From contig NC_073341.2 in NCBI RefSeq assembly GCF_027580225.2, forward strand, positions 10,264,001 through 10,328,000: DNA of 64,000 nucleotides, read 5' to 3'. A model generated the notes under the pieces. It saw only the letters and a list, made by a program, of their open reading frames with translations. It searched no databases and was not told the origin of the DNA. How positions within the stretch are numbered: the stretch's first letter is position 1; each line of letters opens with the position of its first letter. This stretch comes from Misgurnus anguillicaudatus. Its lineage: Eukaryota > Chordata > Actinopteri > Cypriniformes > Cobitidae. Shown piece after piece: positions 11,443-63,163 of this stretch. The position numbers and the translations under genes are program-made.

Positions 11443-13563
11443 TAATATCTCCTTTAATAAAAACATTTGTAATTGTTCACGTCATTAAATGTGTATATAT
11501 GCTGTTCTTGTTGCATTTACAGCGGTTATAACCTCAACACACTGTGTTTGCGTATTCTGCCAACAAAGCGGCATTTCTGAATGGCATGAGTCCGGGACCA
11601 GGCGCACTTGAAGCTAAAGTATTCAATGAATGTATAAAGCGTGCCAAGAGCATTCAGTCAATATCATCATCTCAATTTTTGATAGTGGTGGGGATTAGCG
11701 GCTTTTGCATCTGAACTCTTCACTTAGCAGGAAACAATAATAGCATTCAAGGACACTCACAATGGAAATATTTTTTGAATAGTTTAGTTTTTTATTTTCC
11801 AAAAGAGAAAAATACAAAGTTTTTTAATTGTATCTTCAATGCTACCACCCACATGACCCTTCGTTAAAAAACTCAGAGTCACAACTTTGGTTATATGCCA
11901 ATAATAGTAACAGGTATTTTTGGTATAAACCTGATTTTTTTTTAGATGTCGTCATGTTTGTTTATTTGTGTTTATTGTGACACAACATAATAAAATAAAT
12001 GAAATTGAACAAAAATGGCTATATTAAATATTTGGATTAAAAGGAAGAACAATATAAAGTACACAATAAAAATATAGGCCTTATATTCCCAATAACGACA
12101 AAGACAAATAACAAACAAAATGGTCCCATAGAAACAATCAAAAATGATGGTGGCGTGGTATGGGGCAGGTGCTACGTAACATACTTTATGATCTCACTAC
12201 ATGGCAGTACAACTGTAAACTGGAGACCAATCTCCTTTATAACAAGGCCTCAAATATCCAGCAGAAACAAAGGAATCGGAAAGTGGTAGCCAAAAATGTC
12301 AAGCATTCATTTAAATACGCACAACGTGTTGAGTGTACCTTTATATTAATCTCATATTAAAAGACAACGTGATTGTGAACATGAAATATGTATACAGTAA
12401 CTAAATACAGTATTTGAGTAAAATCATTCAAATCTAGACTAGATATAGTGTTTAGGCTTGAACCCAAGGGATATTAATTTGAAGGCAGTATGCAAACACC
12501 CTTGTCTCTTCATGCAACCATGTAAACAAAACATTTTATTATGTAATGGCAGACTGGTTTTTTAACATACCAGTAGATGTCTTGATGTGCAAACCAACAT
12601 CATTTCCACGACTTAGTTTGGCAAACCGAAAGACTAGTCACAAAGATTGGCTCAGCAAACAGATCATGTGTTAACCTTCATATTTTACCCTTCATATACA
12701 TAATCTCTTCCTTAAAAACTGCAGGCGTTGGAAGTCATTTAACCTGACCAGCCCCATTTATATTGCCTGGAAAATGAAAGAAACCTCGACTGAACGATAA
12801 TAAATACGTACTTTACATAACCTACAGTTCAATTATTTCATAAAAAGAGATGTAAATGGCTAAAACGTCACCAAACCACCCGAGCAGACATTAGCAATGG
12901 TTCACCAAGTGCTAACAAACATTATTCCCAGTGGAAATGCAATTCCAAATAATCCCAAATAAAATGATGATCATCAGTAACACAACAACCTCCCTAAATA
13001 GCAGCAAATCTGATAAACAAACAAGTGTGCAAACTACCACTAAACACAAGTTCTGTTTCAGTACCAAATACCACGAAACTGGAATTGTGGGATTTTAGGG
13101 TTAGCAACTAATGGAGACCTATAATAATAAAAGCCAAGCTATTGCCAGTTAAGTTGCATAATGCAGACTGGAACATCAAGTGTGCTACACTATTGCAAGT
13201 GTATTTGATGGAAACAGAGTCATTGTGGGTCAAATGAATTACGAATACAGCAAACAAATAAATAACAAACCGCCACAGCACAAAAACAGATTTGCTATAG
13301 CTCATCTGTGAAGGGTGGCTTTTATTGTATATTGCCACTCCATACCACGCCACCACAAAGAAAAACACAATCCAGTCAATGACAGTGACATGATGCTTTA
13401 GGATTCGTGCTTTGAGAGGAGATACAATTATATAGGAGATATACCTCAGATTCTTTTATAATATGAAAGCTAATATGTAAAAAAGAAACGTTTTCTTCAT
13501 GTCTTCAATAGTCTGTAGTTGATATTTGTGTGTGTGTGTGTTTGGGGTATCGATCGATCAGGT
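11443..13563 (-). other. Probable gfpt1 3' UTR and downstream flank (no coding feature)
   Basis: AT-rich, largely free of recognisable transposons. The first AATAAA on the minus strand lies at 13326-13321, about 240 bases past the stop; another is at 12540-12535. The true poly(A) site cannot be chosen from sequence alone. A short TG run sits at 13529-13540. Confidence 0.35.
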
Positions 13564-49085
<35,522 letters not shown>

Positions 49086-49300
49086 GTCTCCGGTGCTGTT
49101 GCCAAGCGCTGTTTAGTTCCTATTTCTCAAGCGCTGTCACGTAATCCTGCCCACAAGTTGCTTATTGGGCGAAAGGCAGGGTGCGCCTTGAACGAGAGCA
49201 CGCTGATTGGTCGAGAAGGCTGTCAGTCTTTCTGCTACCTGCAACGGCGTCAGTTTAGACGTGGCAGCAGGATGCGAGTCCGCTGTCGCGCGTTGTTGAT
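49086..49300 (-). promoter_or_regulatory. gfpt1: gfpt1 proximal promoter / 5' UTR
   Basis: CpG-richer than its surroundings. Read on the minus strand it has two CCAAT motifs (near 49206-49210 and 49162-49166) and TTACGTGAC at 49144-49136, an ACGTG-core site about 50 bp upstream of the ATG. No TATA box in the usual position. ACGTG cores are bound by XBP1s/ATF-type bZIP factors; mammalian GFPT1 is a known XBP1s target, so the assignment is plausible but inferred. Confidence 0.5.
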
Positions 49301-49454
49301 GATTAAAAACCTTTTCTTTTTATTGCACAATGCACTGCAAGTTATTTAAAAAAAAATGCAGTAATAAATAAATTAACTGTATATAAATATATAAAATAAA
49401 ATATATTGCTTTATTTTTTATTTAAAAAATATAAATATATATAATAAAATTGAA

Positions 49455-49700
49455 AAACTTGGTAACACTTCACAATAATGTTCTGTTAATATATACATTA
49501 GTAAATCCATTAACTAACGTGAACAAACAATGAACAATATAGTTTATTAATTCTTGTTAATGTTAATAAAGTTATGCCTGCTAGTTCGTAGTGCAGTACA
49601 AGCGTTTGATTTTTAATAATATTAGTAAATGCTAAAATTAACATAAGTTCATGTTAGCTAATGCATTAACTAATTGTTAACAAATACAACAATTGACTCA
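49455..49700. repeat. Dispersed repeat (GGTAACACTTCACAATAA...)
   Basis: GGTAACACTTCACAATAATG, CATTAACTAACGTGAACAAA and GCTAATGCATTAACTAATTG are in the order seen in a common fish repeat. Both ends of the repeat are indistinct. Confidence 0.4.
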
Positions 49701-50214
49701 GAAAGGACCTTTAAATAAAAAACATACATTTGTAATCAAAAATCTGAAACAAGTTAAATAAGTTTAACAAAAGTTAAGTAAGTTTACTGCAATTATTTCC
49801 AAATAAGAGATCCTCTAATCTAAACAATTCTTTAAAAAAAAGTGTAAAAACTGGATAACAGTTTAGTTCCTAATTATAACTGACCTGTTGAATTTACAGC
49901 AATATCAGGAAAGTATGTGTGTGTTAATATATTTGACCTTGCCTGTGAAAGTCTTATAATCTATTCAATATTAAAGATATCAAGGATATATTTTCACAGA
50001 ACGTACTTTACATAAAAACAAATAAATAAAAAACAAATGACTAACTGAGTTTTTACAGTCTTTACAAAAGAGCAGAAGACAAAGTTGTAATACAAGTTTT
50101 ATTAATTCAAGTTGAAATGAGTTTCAATTTGGTACTAAACAGGTCTGAAGTATTAGTTTGATAAAATGTGTAATATAAATACTTGAATTGAATCAAATTT
50201 TGGTAAGCACATGC

Positions 50215-50459
50215 TTAAAGGCGGAGTGCACAATGTTTGAAAGCCAATGTTGATATTTGAAATCACCTAAACAAACACGCCCCTACCCCAATAGAATCTG
50301 GACCTTCTTTTAAAAGACCCGCCCCACACATACGCAACCCGGCAAGGACATCAGTTAGTAGACACGCTCCTTACTGCTGATTGGCTATTAGTGTGTTTTG
50401 GTAGTCGGCCCGTCTCCTTTTCCAAAGCGTTTTTCAAACATTGTGCACTCCGCCTTTAA
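50215..50459. mobile_element. T2/Kolobok-like MITE, TTAAAGGCGGAGTGCAC...
   Basis: 245 bp between gfpt1 and nfu1; AGGCGGAGTGCACAATGTTT pairs perfectly with AAACATTGTGCACTCCGCCT, flanked by TTAA. Contains a CCAAT-type ATTGGC. Confidence 0.88.
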
Positions 50460-51499
50460 TAACTGTTATAAGGTGGTCCTTATCATTTTTTTCTCCCCTG
50501 TAAGGGGTCTCTTGCCCCTAAAAGTTTGAGAAGCCCTGTCCCAGAGAAAGCATTTACAAAAAGTTAAGCCTAAAACCTGCTGATGGAAAAAAATTAGCGA
50601 AGACCAGGAGACTTGGATTTTCTCGAGCCGTAGTCTTTATTGTATAAAGCGATCTTCAAATCAGCGCGTAGAGCTCGGGGGGCACTGCAGTCACCCACTG
50701 CATTTACACACAATTTAAGGGGCAGTCCCCACATGGAAAACAAAGCACTCCACTTTAAACAAAGCATTGAAGGTAAGTAACACTGCCACCCACAATCCTG
50801 GAGCTTCACCAACCCTTAAACCCATCAACAGGCTAAAGGGCTTTTACCGTCTCACCCCCAGTCCATTTTATCATCACAGAAATGGGTTCACCTTAGACAT
50901 GACATTTACATTTGACTTAAACCCTTGGCTAACAGCCACCAACTAAAACACACAACAAGAGGAACAAGAGGCACCAGGGCCACAGATACCTGGCCAATTT
51001 CTTTCATATTAAAATGAGACAGAAACTTACAGGAACCCACTTTCATTATAATTTAGAGGTGTGTATACAATAAGATAAAGACAATGACTTAAAATGATTT
51101 TCCCACTATATTTGATTGGAGATCTATAGAAATTTATTAACAAAGTAATAATGATTGGATAAATAACAATGCAGTTTTATAACAATAAAGCTGATCACAG
51201 ATACATAATCCTTACCTAAAATGTTCCCATGACCTTTGCAATGTCAACCCAATGTACCATTTAAGCTACTGGAAAACCATGGTAGAAAAAAAGTCCACAC
51301 AACCAAACTCTTTCATTAACTTTATTATTTATAATTCTTAAAACAAAATTCTTGCATTTACAGTGACAGATTCTGTCATCTTGTTAGATGACCAATAGAT
51401 TGTAACATACACAATTATTAAAACAATGTTAGCTTTATCATCCTCCATCTCAAGATATGACTCAATGAGGAAAATAAATCAGTGGTGATACTGGTTCTT
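50460..51499. other. gfpt1-nfu1 spacer, nothing coding recognised
   Basis: AAGTTTGAGAAGCCCTG near 50522-50538 looks like a hAT end scrap. No other feature could be supported. Confidence 0.4.
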
Positions 51500-52025
51500 A
51501 TTACCTTTATTTAGGTGTAACCAGGTTAAGTTTCATTCTTTAAAAAAATGCCACTGCAATTGTATTTCAACCCAAAATACAACCATTTGTACTCTAGAAA
51601 ACTTGCTGTATTTGCATTTGTGCGTGTAGTTTTATATAATGGCAAATACAGTATACTGTGCAACACATATTTATTCACATATACAGGAAATACTCTGAGA
51701 ACCTTAAACAGTGCATTGGTTGATATATTAAGGGGAAATAATCCAATACCTGTTACAACACCAATCATATATTGTTTATAAAAAATGCAGGGTAAAAAAC
51801 CCTTTGCTGCATACTAGGAGCCATAGCAATGTCTAGCGCTAATGTTTAAAGATAAAGAACTGTAAGCCTACACAGGTTATTCAATCTTCCATACAGCTGT
51901 GTAACTGAGCAGCCACTGCCAAACTCACATCACCTTCTTCCCAACTGGACCGTAAATGAAGCGGTCCCGCTGGCTAATGTAGTAGGGAAGAATTAGTCTA
52001 TAGGCCTGACGCTGGCCAGTTGAAC
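51500..52025 (-). other. nfu1: Probable nfu1 3' UTR
   Basis: Sequence after the nfu1 stop on the minus strand. AATAAA signals occur at 51675-51670 and 51511-51506; either could end the transcript. No other feature seen. Confidence 0.45.
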
Positions 52026-56658
<4,633 letters not shown>

Positions 56659-57464
56659 GTTTGTGCGTGACGTCACATACCAACTCCGGAAATGATCGTT
56701 TCGGTATTTATTTATTGTAAATAAATAACATAAATTTAGAACATGCAAACGCATTTGTAGATTTAAAAAAAAACTAAATAAACAACAATAAATGTGATTA
56801 TAAAATTGATTACATTAATATATGTGGCATTGGCAAATATGTATAGTTTCTAACATCTTTACTTAAAGAGCTGCATCGCCCCCCAACGAGAAGTAAAGAA
56901 CATGACAAGACGCACATCATGCAGCGCTATCCCATATGAGCGTAATGTAAATCAAAAAATAAATTTCGACTACATTTCCCTAACAACCATTTTGGCCATC
57001 CTAGCATTCTATCCCATAGACTGCCATTATAAAAAGTAAATTGTAAAACGTATCTTAAATATGAACAAATTAGTATGTATTTATTTCTATTTAAGACGTG
57101 CTCCCGAGTCCGGGACTCATTACGTAGGCTGTTCTATGGCTAACACAATAAATTAACCATTATTTTGAAACGTTTAAGCTCATCAGATGTGCAGCCCATT
57201 TTATTAAGAGTTGTTAGTATTGATTGATAATAATTATTATTTATTATCCTGTAAAATATTAATTTCCTCAGAAAAGCGTGATATCTCAACAACAAATAGA
57301 TTATCTAAGCGGTCACGTTAATGCCTTAAATACACAGAGTAGTGCTGCTAAGCTTATAATAGTGTGAGTGTAGTGGACTGTAGAGGAACTCTGGTTGTGA
57401 CCCGGATGTAACGGCGCTCTACCTCAGCACGTCTAATCCTCTTATCACCAACAGGGCTGCCAAG
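56659..57464. promoter_or_regulatory. Head-to-head nfu1 / synaptophysin promoter region
   Basis: The 806 bp between the two start codons hold a palindromic CRE, TGACGTCA (56668-56675), and an ETS-type CCGGAA (56686-56691), both within 35 bp of the nfu1 ATG. Such sites are typical of housekeeping mitochondrial genes. The middle is AT-rich with no TATA box I would assign. The synaptophysin 5' UTR is probably within about 57340-57464. Confidence 0.5.
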
Positions 57465-57482
57465 ATGGATGTTGTCAACCAG
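57465..57482 (+). CDS. syp: Synaptophysin coding exon 1 (MDVVNQ)
   Basis: 18 coding bases from ATG in the context caagATGg to the donor GTAGGG at 57483. The exon ends exactly on a codon, as required by exon 2. Confidence 0.87.
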
Positions 57483-60400
57483 GTAGGGCTTTAAATCACA
57501 GCTATTCGTGTAATATATTCCACAAGATACTGCAAACACCTTTCATTTTGCGTATAGGCCTAAGGACAGACGAACAATTACTGGAATATGTATTATTATT
57601 TACTGTAAGAATAACGGACTGTAAAAGAAAATACCTCCATCACCTCACTGACTTTCAAAGAATCGTTTATTTTCGTCCGAATAGATGTCACCTTTAAAAA
57701 TAAGACAAATCGTGTGAAAATGTGAATAACCGAAGGGTGATTCGCATGCCGTGGTGTTTTTGAATGATGGGATATATATTTTGTGAGAACGACTAAACTA
57801 ATGCGCAAGTAAGGTGAATGTACGTCAACGTGACTCATATGAATCAAAATCTGTCTGTTCATATAGCATGCAAAACGTTCATTCATGGCATAAAAGAAGA
57901 GAACCTGCTCCAGGCTATTTATCTTTATATACACATTGATGCTCTATGTGCGAGCGAATCGTTGTGTGACCGGATCTTTTGTAATGATTCGATCGAACAG
58001 ATTTTAAAAACTCGTGGTTGTAAAGGATAATTTTGGGAATAAAAGTGTGGTGTGCATAACATGCTGGCGCAAAAACAATCTGTGTAAAAAAAATAGGAAG
58101 TAATACAATATAATATATTTTACTGTGAATGAAATAGTCCTGCACAGTAGGGACTTTTTGAGCGATGCCCAAGGCGAATCGGGTGATTGAAAAGATCCGT
58201 TCAAAGGAACTGTTTCGCTAAAACACGATTCAGACATATCAGTTTATTATTTATTTAAACATGGCGTAAGAAGGTTTTACATTATGATAAAACAGGGGTG
58301 TCAGAGTCTGTGTTACAAGAGGTGTCACATCGTTAGCGTGGACTTTAAAGTGCAAGGCGAGTGAAAATTGTGTCCGATGCTTTTACTGCATCAGACTGCA
58401 GTGTGCCGCATTCTCCCGCACGCGGCACTGCTCGCTGGCTTTATGCCCGAGGCGCGAGTCAGATATAACGGACTGTAGCCTGCAAATGCTCGCAAGTTGC
58501 ACTTTCATAGAGGAAACGTTGAGATAAGCGGCTTTGACTAATTCTAATGCTTGCAAAGTCTCCCCCTCTCTCCTGTCGCGTGCGCTCTACGGATCGTCTT
58601 TACGACAGGGGAGTGGACAGACAGATTATGACAGAAAACGGTTCAAGATATTTTTTATTTTGATTGACAAAGATTGTTACCAAATGTGGCCTTTATTATG
58701 ATTCTTTCAAAAAACATATTCATAAACATTTAGTACAGTAGCATGAAAATATGAAAGCATGAATGCAGTAAAACATGAATAAATTGTTGCCACTTTCAGA
58801 AGCATTGTATCTGTGTTGTGTTCAGTATTGCAGACCACTTTCATGACATTTCAGCACATTTTGAACTAATGGTTTTTGGTGCATTACTTATAATGTTTGT
58901 TCTTTATGAATTATTAAAAAATACTACCAAATAAATGGGGTCCATAGATCTACAAAGGCTACAAATATTAGACCTTTCTTACCTAAATTCTTAACCTAGA
59001 CCCGAGGTGCCCAAACTTTTTCCTATCGAGGGCCAAAAATCAAACCTGACTACGTAAGTGTTGCTTTGTATTAAAATGAAAGTTCCCCTGATTCTCCTCC
59101 TTTATAATTTATTAATATTTAAAAAATAAATAAGCAAACATTACTCTGTTAATGCATAACTAATGCAGTTTTATTTTCAATGGTAACTGTTGTAAAAACG
59201 AAATCATTTTGCCTTTTTATTTCCTTTTGTCTGTGTGCCACTGCCTCGACCTCTATTATTAGCCTTTAGTACCCAAGTTCATTGGGTTTAATGATGCATG
59301 CTATACACCTTCAAGTATGCATGTACATAAAAAATTAATTTCAATTCCTTTCATTTAATTTCAATTGACATTTTTTTATTGTACAAATAAAACAAAAAAT
59401 GTCACATTTAAGGAAATGTTAAAGTAGAAATATGAACATCTGCGTCAATGGCGTTTATCATTTTTTGTTAACTTACGTAGCATGACGAGCCAAATTTAAG
59501 GTCATTGCGGGCCATCTTTGGCCTGCGGTCCTTAGTTTGGGCATCTCTGGCCTAGACGGGTGATTCTCACGAAAACATGGTTTTATGTAGGGATGCTCCG
59601 ATCAGGATTTTTGCAGGCCGATACCGATCACCGATTTGTTGTCTTTGTGATCGGCCGATATCAATGCCGATACCGATTTTTCAAGCTGCTATGCAAGCTC
59701 TTTGATGACTGTAACTTTTAACATTTTTTCTAGGTAAAGTAAAACCACAGATGTTGCCTTTGTTATATTACTTGCAGTAATTAGGTATATTATTGTTTTA
59801 ATAGAGAATCAAATAAATTAGCACAACAAATATTTCTTCTGCCAAGAGAAATTTAATATGCCTTTAAAAAGGCTTATGTCTGTAAAAACGAATGAAAATA
59901 AAACAGTTAACAGTCTTTACTGTATGAATTAAATATACACGCATTCGTATGAAGTACAACAGTTCTTTAGTGAAGAGCAGAGAGTGATTTTATTGAGAGA
60001 TGAATTAGGTTACTGCAGCTTTAAAACTTGACAGAGATCGCTCTGTTCACGTGCACTGATGACAGGCTGCTGTGTGCGCGCGGCGGAGGAAAATGAAAGT
60101 TTAAATGCTCAAAACTTTAAAACGCATGCAAATAATAAACTTTTGACACGAGGATGCAATTGTCCGCGATAGATATGTGTTGTATACGCTGTTTGATGGG
60201 GATGTGAAGACGGGTCGCGCTGTTAGGACCGGACCGCGTCCTCATAGAAAATACACATATCTCTGTGAAGGCAAAGAGAGAAATGCAAATCTACACGTCG
60301 CTCATCAGCCACGGCCCACGGGTTATAAAAATGCTCTCACTGCGTAAAAAAGGTCTCTACGTGCAGCCGCATTGAGGAGCCATTTCATGGCAGACACAAG

Positions 60401-61633
60401 TAAACAGAAAGATCGGTTCACGAGATCGGCAAATTTAACGAGGACCGATTGAGTCATTTAATGCCGTTATCGGCCGATACCGATCTGCGGCCGATCGATC
60501 GGAGCATCCCTAGTTTTATGTCAAGCATGAAAATGTAAAAATTGCTTAAATTTACTTTTTTTCCCACCAGACATTGAAAAACAAAGTCTGGACTAAATGG
60601 GAACATTAATTTAAAAACTTTTACTTATCATTTAACACTTTTTGTAACATAATTTAAAAAATGAGTTCCAAAAAATCTCATTACCGCAACAGTCAGAAAA
60701 CATCAACACTGACATATTTTCAAAATGACATGACAAACCTGAAAGAACATAATTTGGAGATTCTGCACATGCATTTAAAATCAAAGTATTATGCTTCTAT
60801 TAATTAAATTAACATTTAATAAGCATCTGTTGCGGTAATGATAATCAAAATGTCGTGTAAGCATTCTGACAAGACAATATTTCATATTAACTGTAAAAAA
60901 AAAAAAAGATCTTATCTGGTAGCCATCTTGAAGTAACTGGTCCATGTGCTTGGTCACTCAAAATCAAACTTTATTAAAATTCTGTATGTGTGCTTAAACT
61001 GTTCTCAAAAAGTGTTGCGGAGGATGAGAACATCAGGCATGGACACATCATTTTCCTAATTTTTCTTCATTATTGTTATACATGAATATTCAGTAAATAT
61101 TTTTTCTGTCATCTAAAGTAGTCTAGCAAAACATCCATTTATTTTTTTTCTTAATATTTTTGTGTTAATTTGATTAAATTACAACATAACGCATGTTCAA
61201 ACACAGCCGGACACATTGCGGTAATGAGAATTTCAGCAGAAAATGAGATAAAATTTCCAATTATAAATTCTTATGTTGAAATCACACATTGTGCAAGGTA
61301 GAACACAGTATTGTGTTAATTCTGATGCTTTTTAATGTTACTATATTACACATTTTAAAGCTAAAATCATTAGTGCCGTGGTGTTTCAATGGTTTCGTGA
61401 GAATCACCCAGACAGTAATAAAAATGTATCCACTCAGAGAAATTAAACACATTGAACAAACAAGGCTTCTTGTCATTCAGAATGTCAAATTAAATCATAA
61501 GGTTATTATTTAGTATGTCAGGTTCTGAATATGAATAATTGTTTTGTCAAAATTATTTGTTTTACAGTTGGTCGCCTCTGGGCAGTTTACAGTTGTCAAA
61601 CAGCCATTAGGATTCATTAAAGTCTTACAATGG
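57465..61633 (+). CDS. syp: Synaptophysin, 5' part (coding exons 1-2; gene continues past the right edge)
   Basis: Synaptic-vesicle tetraspan membrane protein of the MARVEL/synaptophysin family. Exon 1 encodes MDVVNQ and ends at donor GTAGGG; exon 2 encodes LVASGQFTVVKQPLGFIKVL then QW and ends at donor GTGAGT. The 28-residue start matches mammalian synaptophysin (MDVVNQLVAGGQFRVVKEP...) and is clearly unlike synaptoporin, which begins MDPVSQ or MCMVIF. This segment is the cytoplasmic N-terminus; the first membrane segment (FAIFAFATCG type) should open exon 3, which is not in 61634-64000. Which fish paralogue it is cannot be decided here. Intron 1 is 4.1 kb. Confidence 0.88.
57483..58994 (+). 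other. syp: Synaptophysin intron 1, 5' part with a CpG-rich patch
   Basis: Mostly unremarkable, but 58330-58620 is CpG-richer (GCCGCATTCTCCCGCACGCG, GAGGCGCGAGTC, GTCGCGTGCGCTCTACG). No terminal repeats enclose it. Confidence 0.4.
59002..59550. mobile_element. hAT-type element, GAGGTGCCCAAACTTT ends, duplication CCTAGAC
   Basis: 549 bp in synaptophysin intron 1. GAGGTGCCCAAACTTTTTCC at the left, TAGTTTGGGCATCTCTGG at the right. CCTAGAC stands at 58995-59001 and 59551-59557. Confidence 0.82.
59558..61409. mobile_element. DNA element GGGTGATTCTCACGAAA..., split by a hAT insertion
   Basis: GGGTGATTCTCACGAAA pairs perfectly with TTTCGTGAGAATCACCC. AGAC flanks both sides (59554-59557, 61410-61413). 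Internal motif CATTACCGCAACA and its inverse recur. Net length about 920 bp. Superfamily not assigned. Confidence 0.75.
59588..60512. mobile_element. hAT-type element, TAGGGATGCTCCGATC ends, 8-bp duplication GTTTTATG
   Basis: 925 bp; TAGGGATGCTCCGATC pairs perfectly with GATCGGAGCATCCCTA. GTTTTATG at 59580-59587 and 60513-60520. Subterminal CCGATACCGAT repeats on both sides. No intact transposase. Confidence 0.93.
61568..61633 (+). CDS. syp: Synaptophysin coding exon 2 (residues 7-28)
   Basis: 66 bp after acceptor TTTACAG, 22 codons, donor GTGAGT. GQFTVVKQPLGFIKVLQW is diagnostic of synaptophysin. Confidence 0.92.
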
Positions 61634-62073
61634 GTGAGTAACTACAGTGAATCCAATCTGAACAATGCAGTTTTCCTCTACACACTTTTCTACAATAGTT
61701 TTACAACTATTTACATTTGTTTGTCAAAAGTAAACATGTATTTTATGTTGTTTTGATTCTTATAAACTTTACACATTTTAAGATTTGTAAGATGACACTT
61801 AAAAGCAAACATCTAGGGTCTAATGTCAGCTAACATGGAATCTGTCTGTCATCAATGTTGTTTTATCTTATTGCCTTGTTTTTTGTGCATTTAATTACAA
61901 GCCAATGAACCACTTTTAGTGCAATTTTGACACCATTTGTTAGAGTGCACTCTTAAAAATTAAGGTGCTTTAAGGATATATCTGTTTGTTCAATGTTACA
62001 CCAGTCGTTATTTGTTTGCTGTCCGTGGGTCTATTGTACTTTAAAAGCTATAAGACACAATACTACTGTAAAA

Positions 62074-63060
62074 CCCCATTCACACAGACCTTTGGTCCCA
62101 AAAAATACCCGTAAAATTGCCAGACAAGCTTCTGTGTAAACGCAAACACGTCCTGTATATATTTTGGGATCGTTGACAGAAAGAGGACCTAGTCAGATAC
62201 ACGGAAAACCCTCTGTGTGAAGAAGAAGCTGAAACAATGCCGTAATGGGCGTGTCATAGTGAGGATGCGTGCGTCATCACAACAAAAGTTATGGTTCAGC
62301 TCTTTAAAACGAGAGATAACATGCATATAAACATTCACCACGAGAAATGTCGCAAACTAGATTGAAGCAGTTATTAGGAAATGATAAATGAGACGCATGA
62401 ACAATGACCATAGTGAGGACGCGCGTGTCATGGCAACATGAAGTTGGTTCAACTCTTTAAAATGAGGGATATACATGGAGATCAACATTCACGAAAAGAA
62501 ATGTCAGCAAACTGGACTGAAGCATATATCATGTAAGTTAGCTGGTCACTTACCGCGCTGAAGAGGAGTTCATTCAGCAGCATAAAGAATATCGCGTCAC
62601 ATGCTCATTTGAGCTTATAATAAACCAAAAAGGCCCGTGCGTCATCCCAACAAGATATATCGTTCAGCTCTTCAAACGGGGGTTTTAAATGCATATAAAC
62701 AATCATGATGAGAAATGTCTGAAAACTGGATAATAGCAGAGATCAGGGAGCTCTTCAAATATCCACTCTGAAGCTAAGATCATTCACCAGCATTAGAACG
62801 GTGCGTCACGCACTACTTTATAGTCTTATCATAAACAAAAATGCACGCGAGTGGTTTCTGGAGAGAGAAATAATATATAATATGCAAACTTAAGACGCTG
62901 CATAGAAGATAGTGCAGGACTTTCAACAGGTCATGTGTCTTTCCGGGACCTTGCAGATGCTAAATCATTGGCAGTGTAAATGAACAAAAAACCAAACGAT
63001 TCCAGAAAAATCCAGGATGCATTTTCCATGTATTTTTCGGAATGTCTGTGTGAAAAGGGC
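62074..63060. mobile_element. DNA element with TTCACACAGAC ends and internal tandem units, synaptophysin intron 2
   Basis: CCCCATTCACACAGACC at the left pairs with GTCTGTGTGAAAAGGGC at the right. Two diverged units of about 210 bp (about 62411-62630 and 62631-62840) and a related partial unit before them each hold GTTCARCTCTT and GAGAAATGT-like motifs. Confidence 0.6.
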
Positions 63061-63130
63061 TTAAGTTGCACTAAATACATGCACCTGCTTTCTGCTTGTG
63101 CACATGTTCTGCCAAACCGAATGTGTTCAT

Positions 63131-63163
63131 TGTGTGTGTGTGCGTGCGTGCGTGCGTGCGTGC
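63131..63163. repeat. (GT)n/(GCGT)n microsatellite
   Basis: GTGTGTGTGTGCGTGCGTGC run; a second GT run lies at 63293-63310. Confidence 0.85.
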
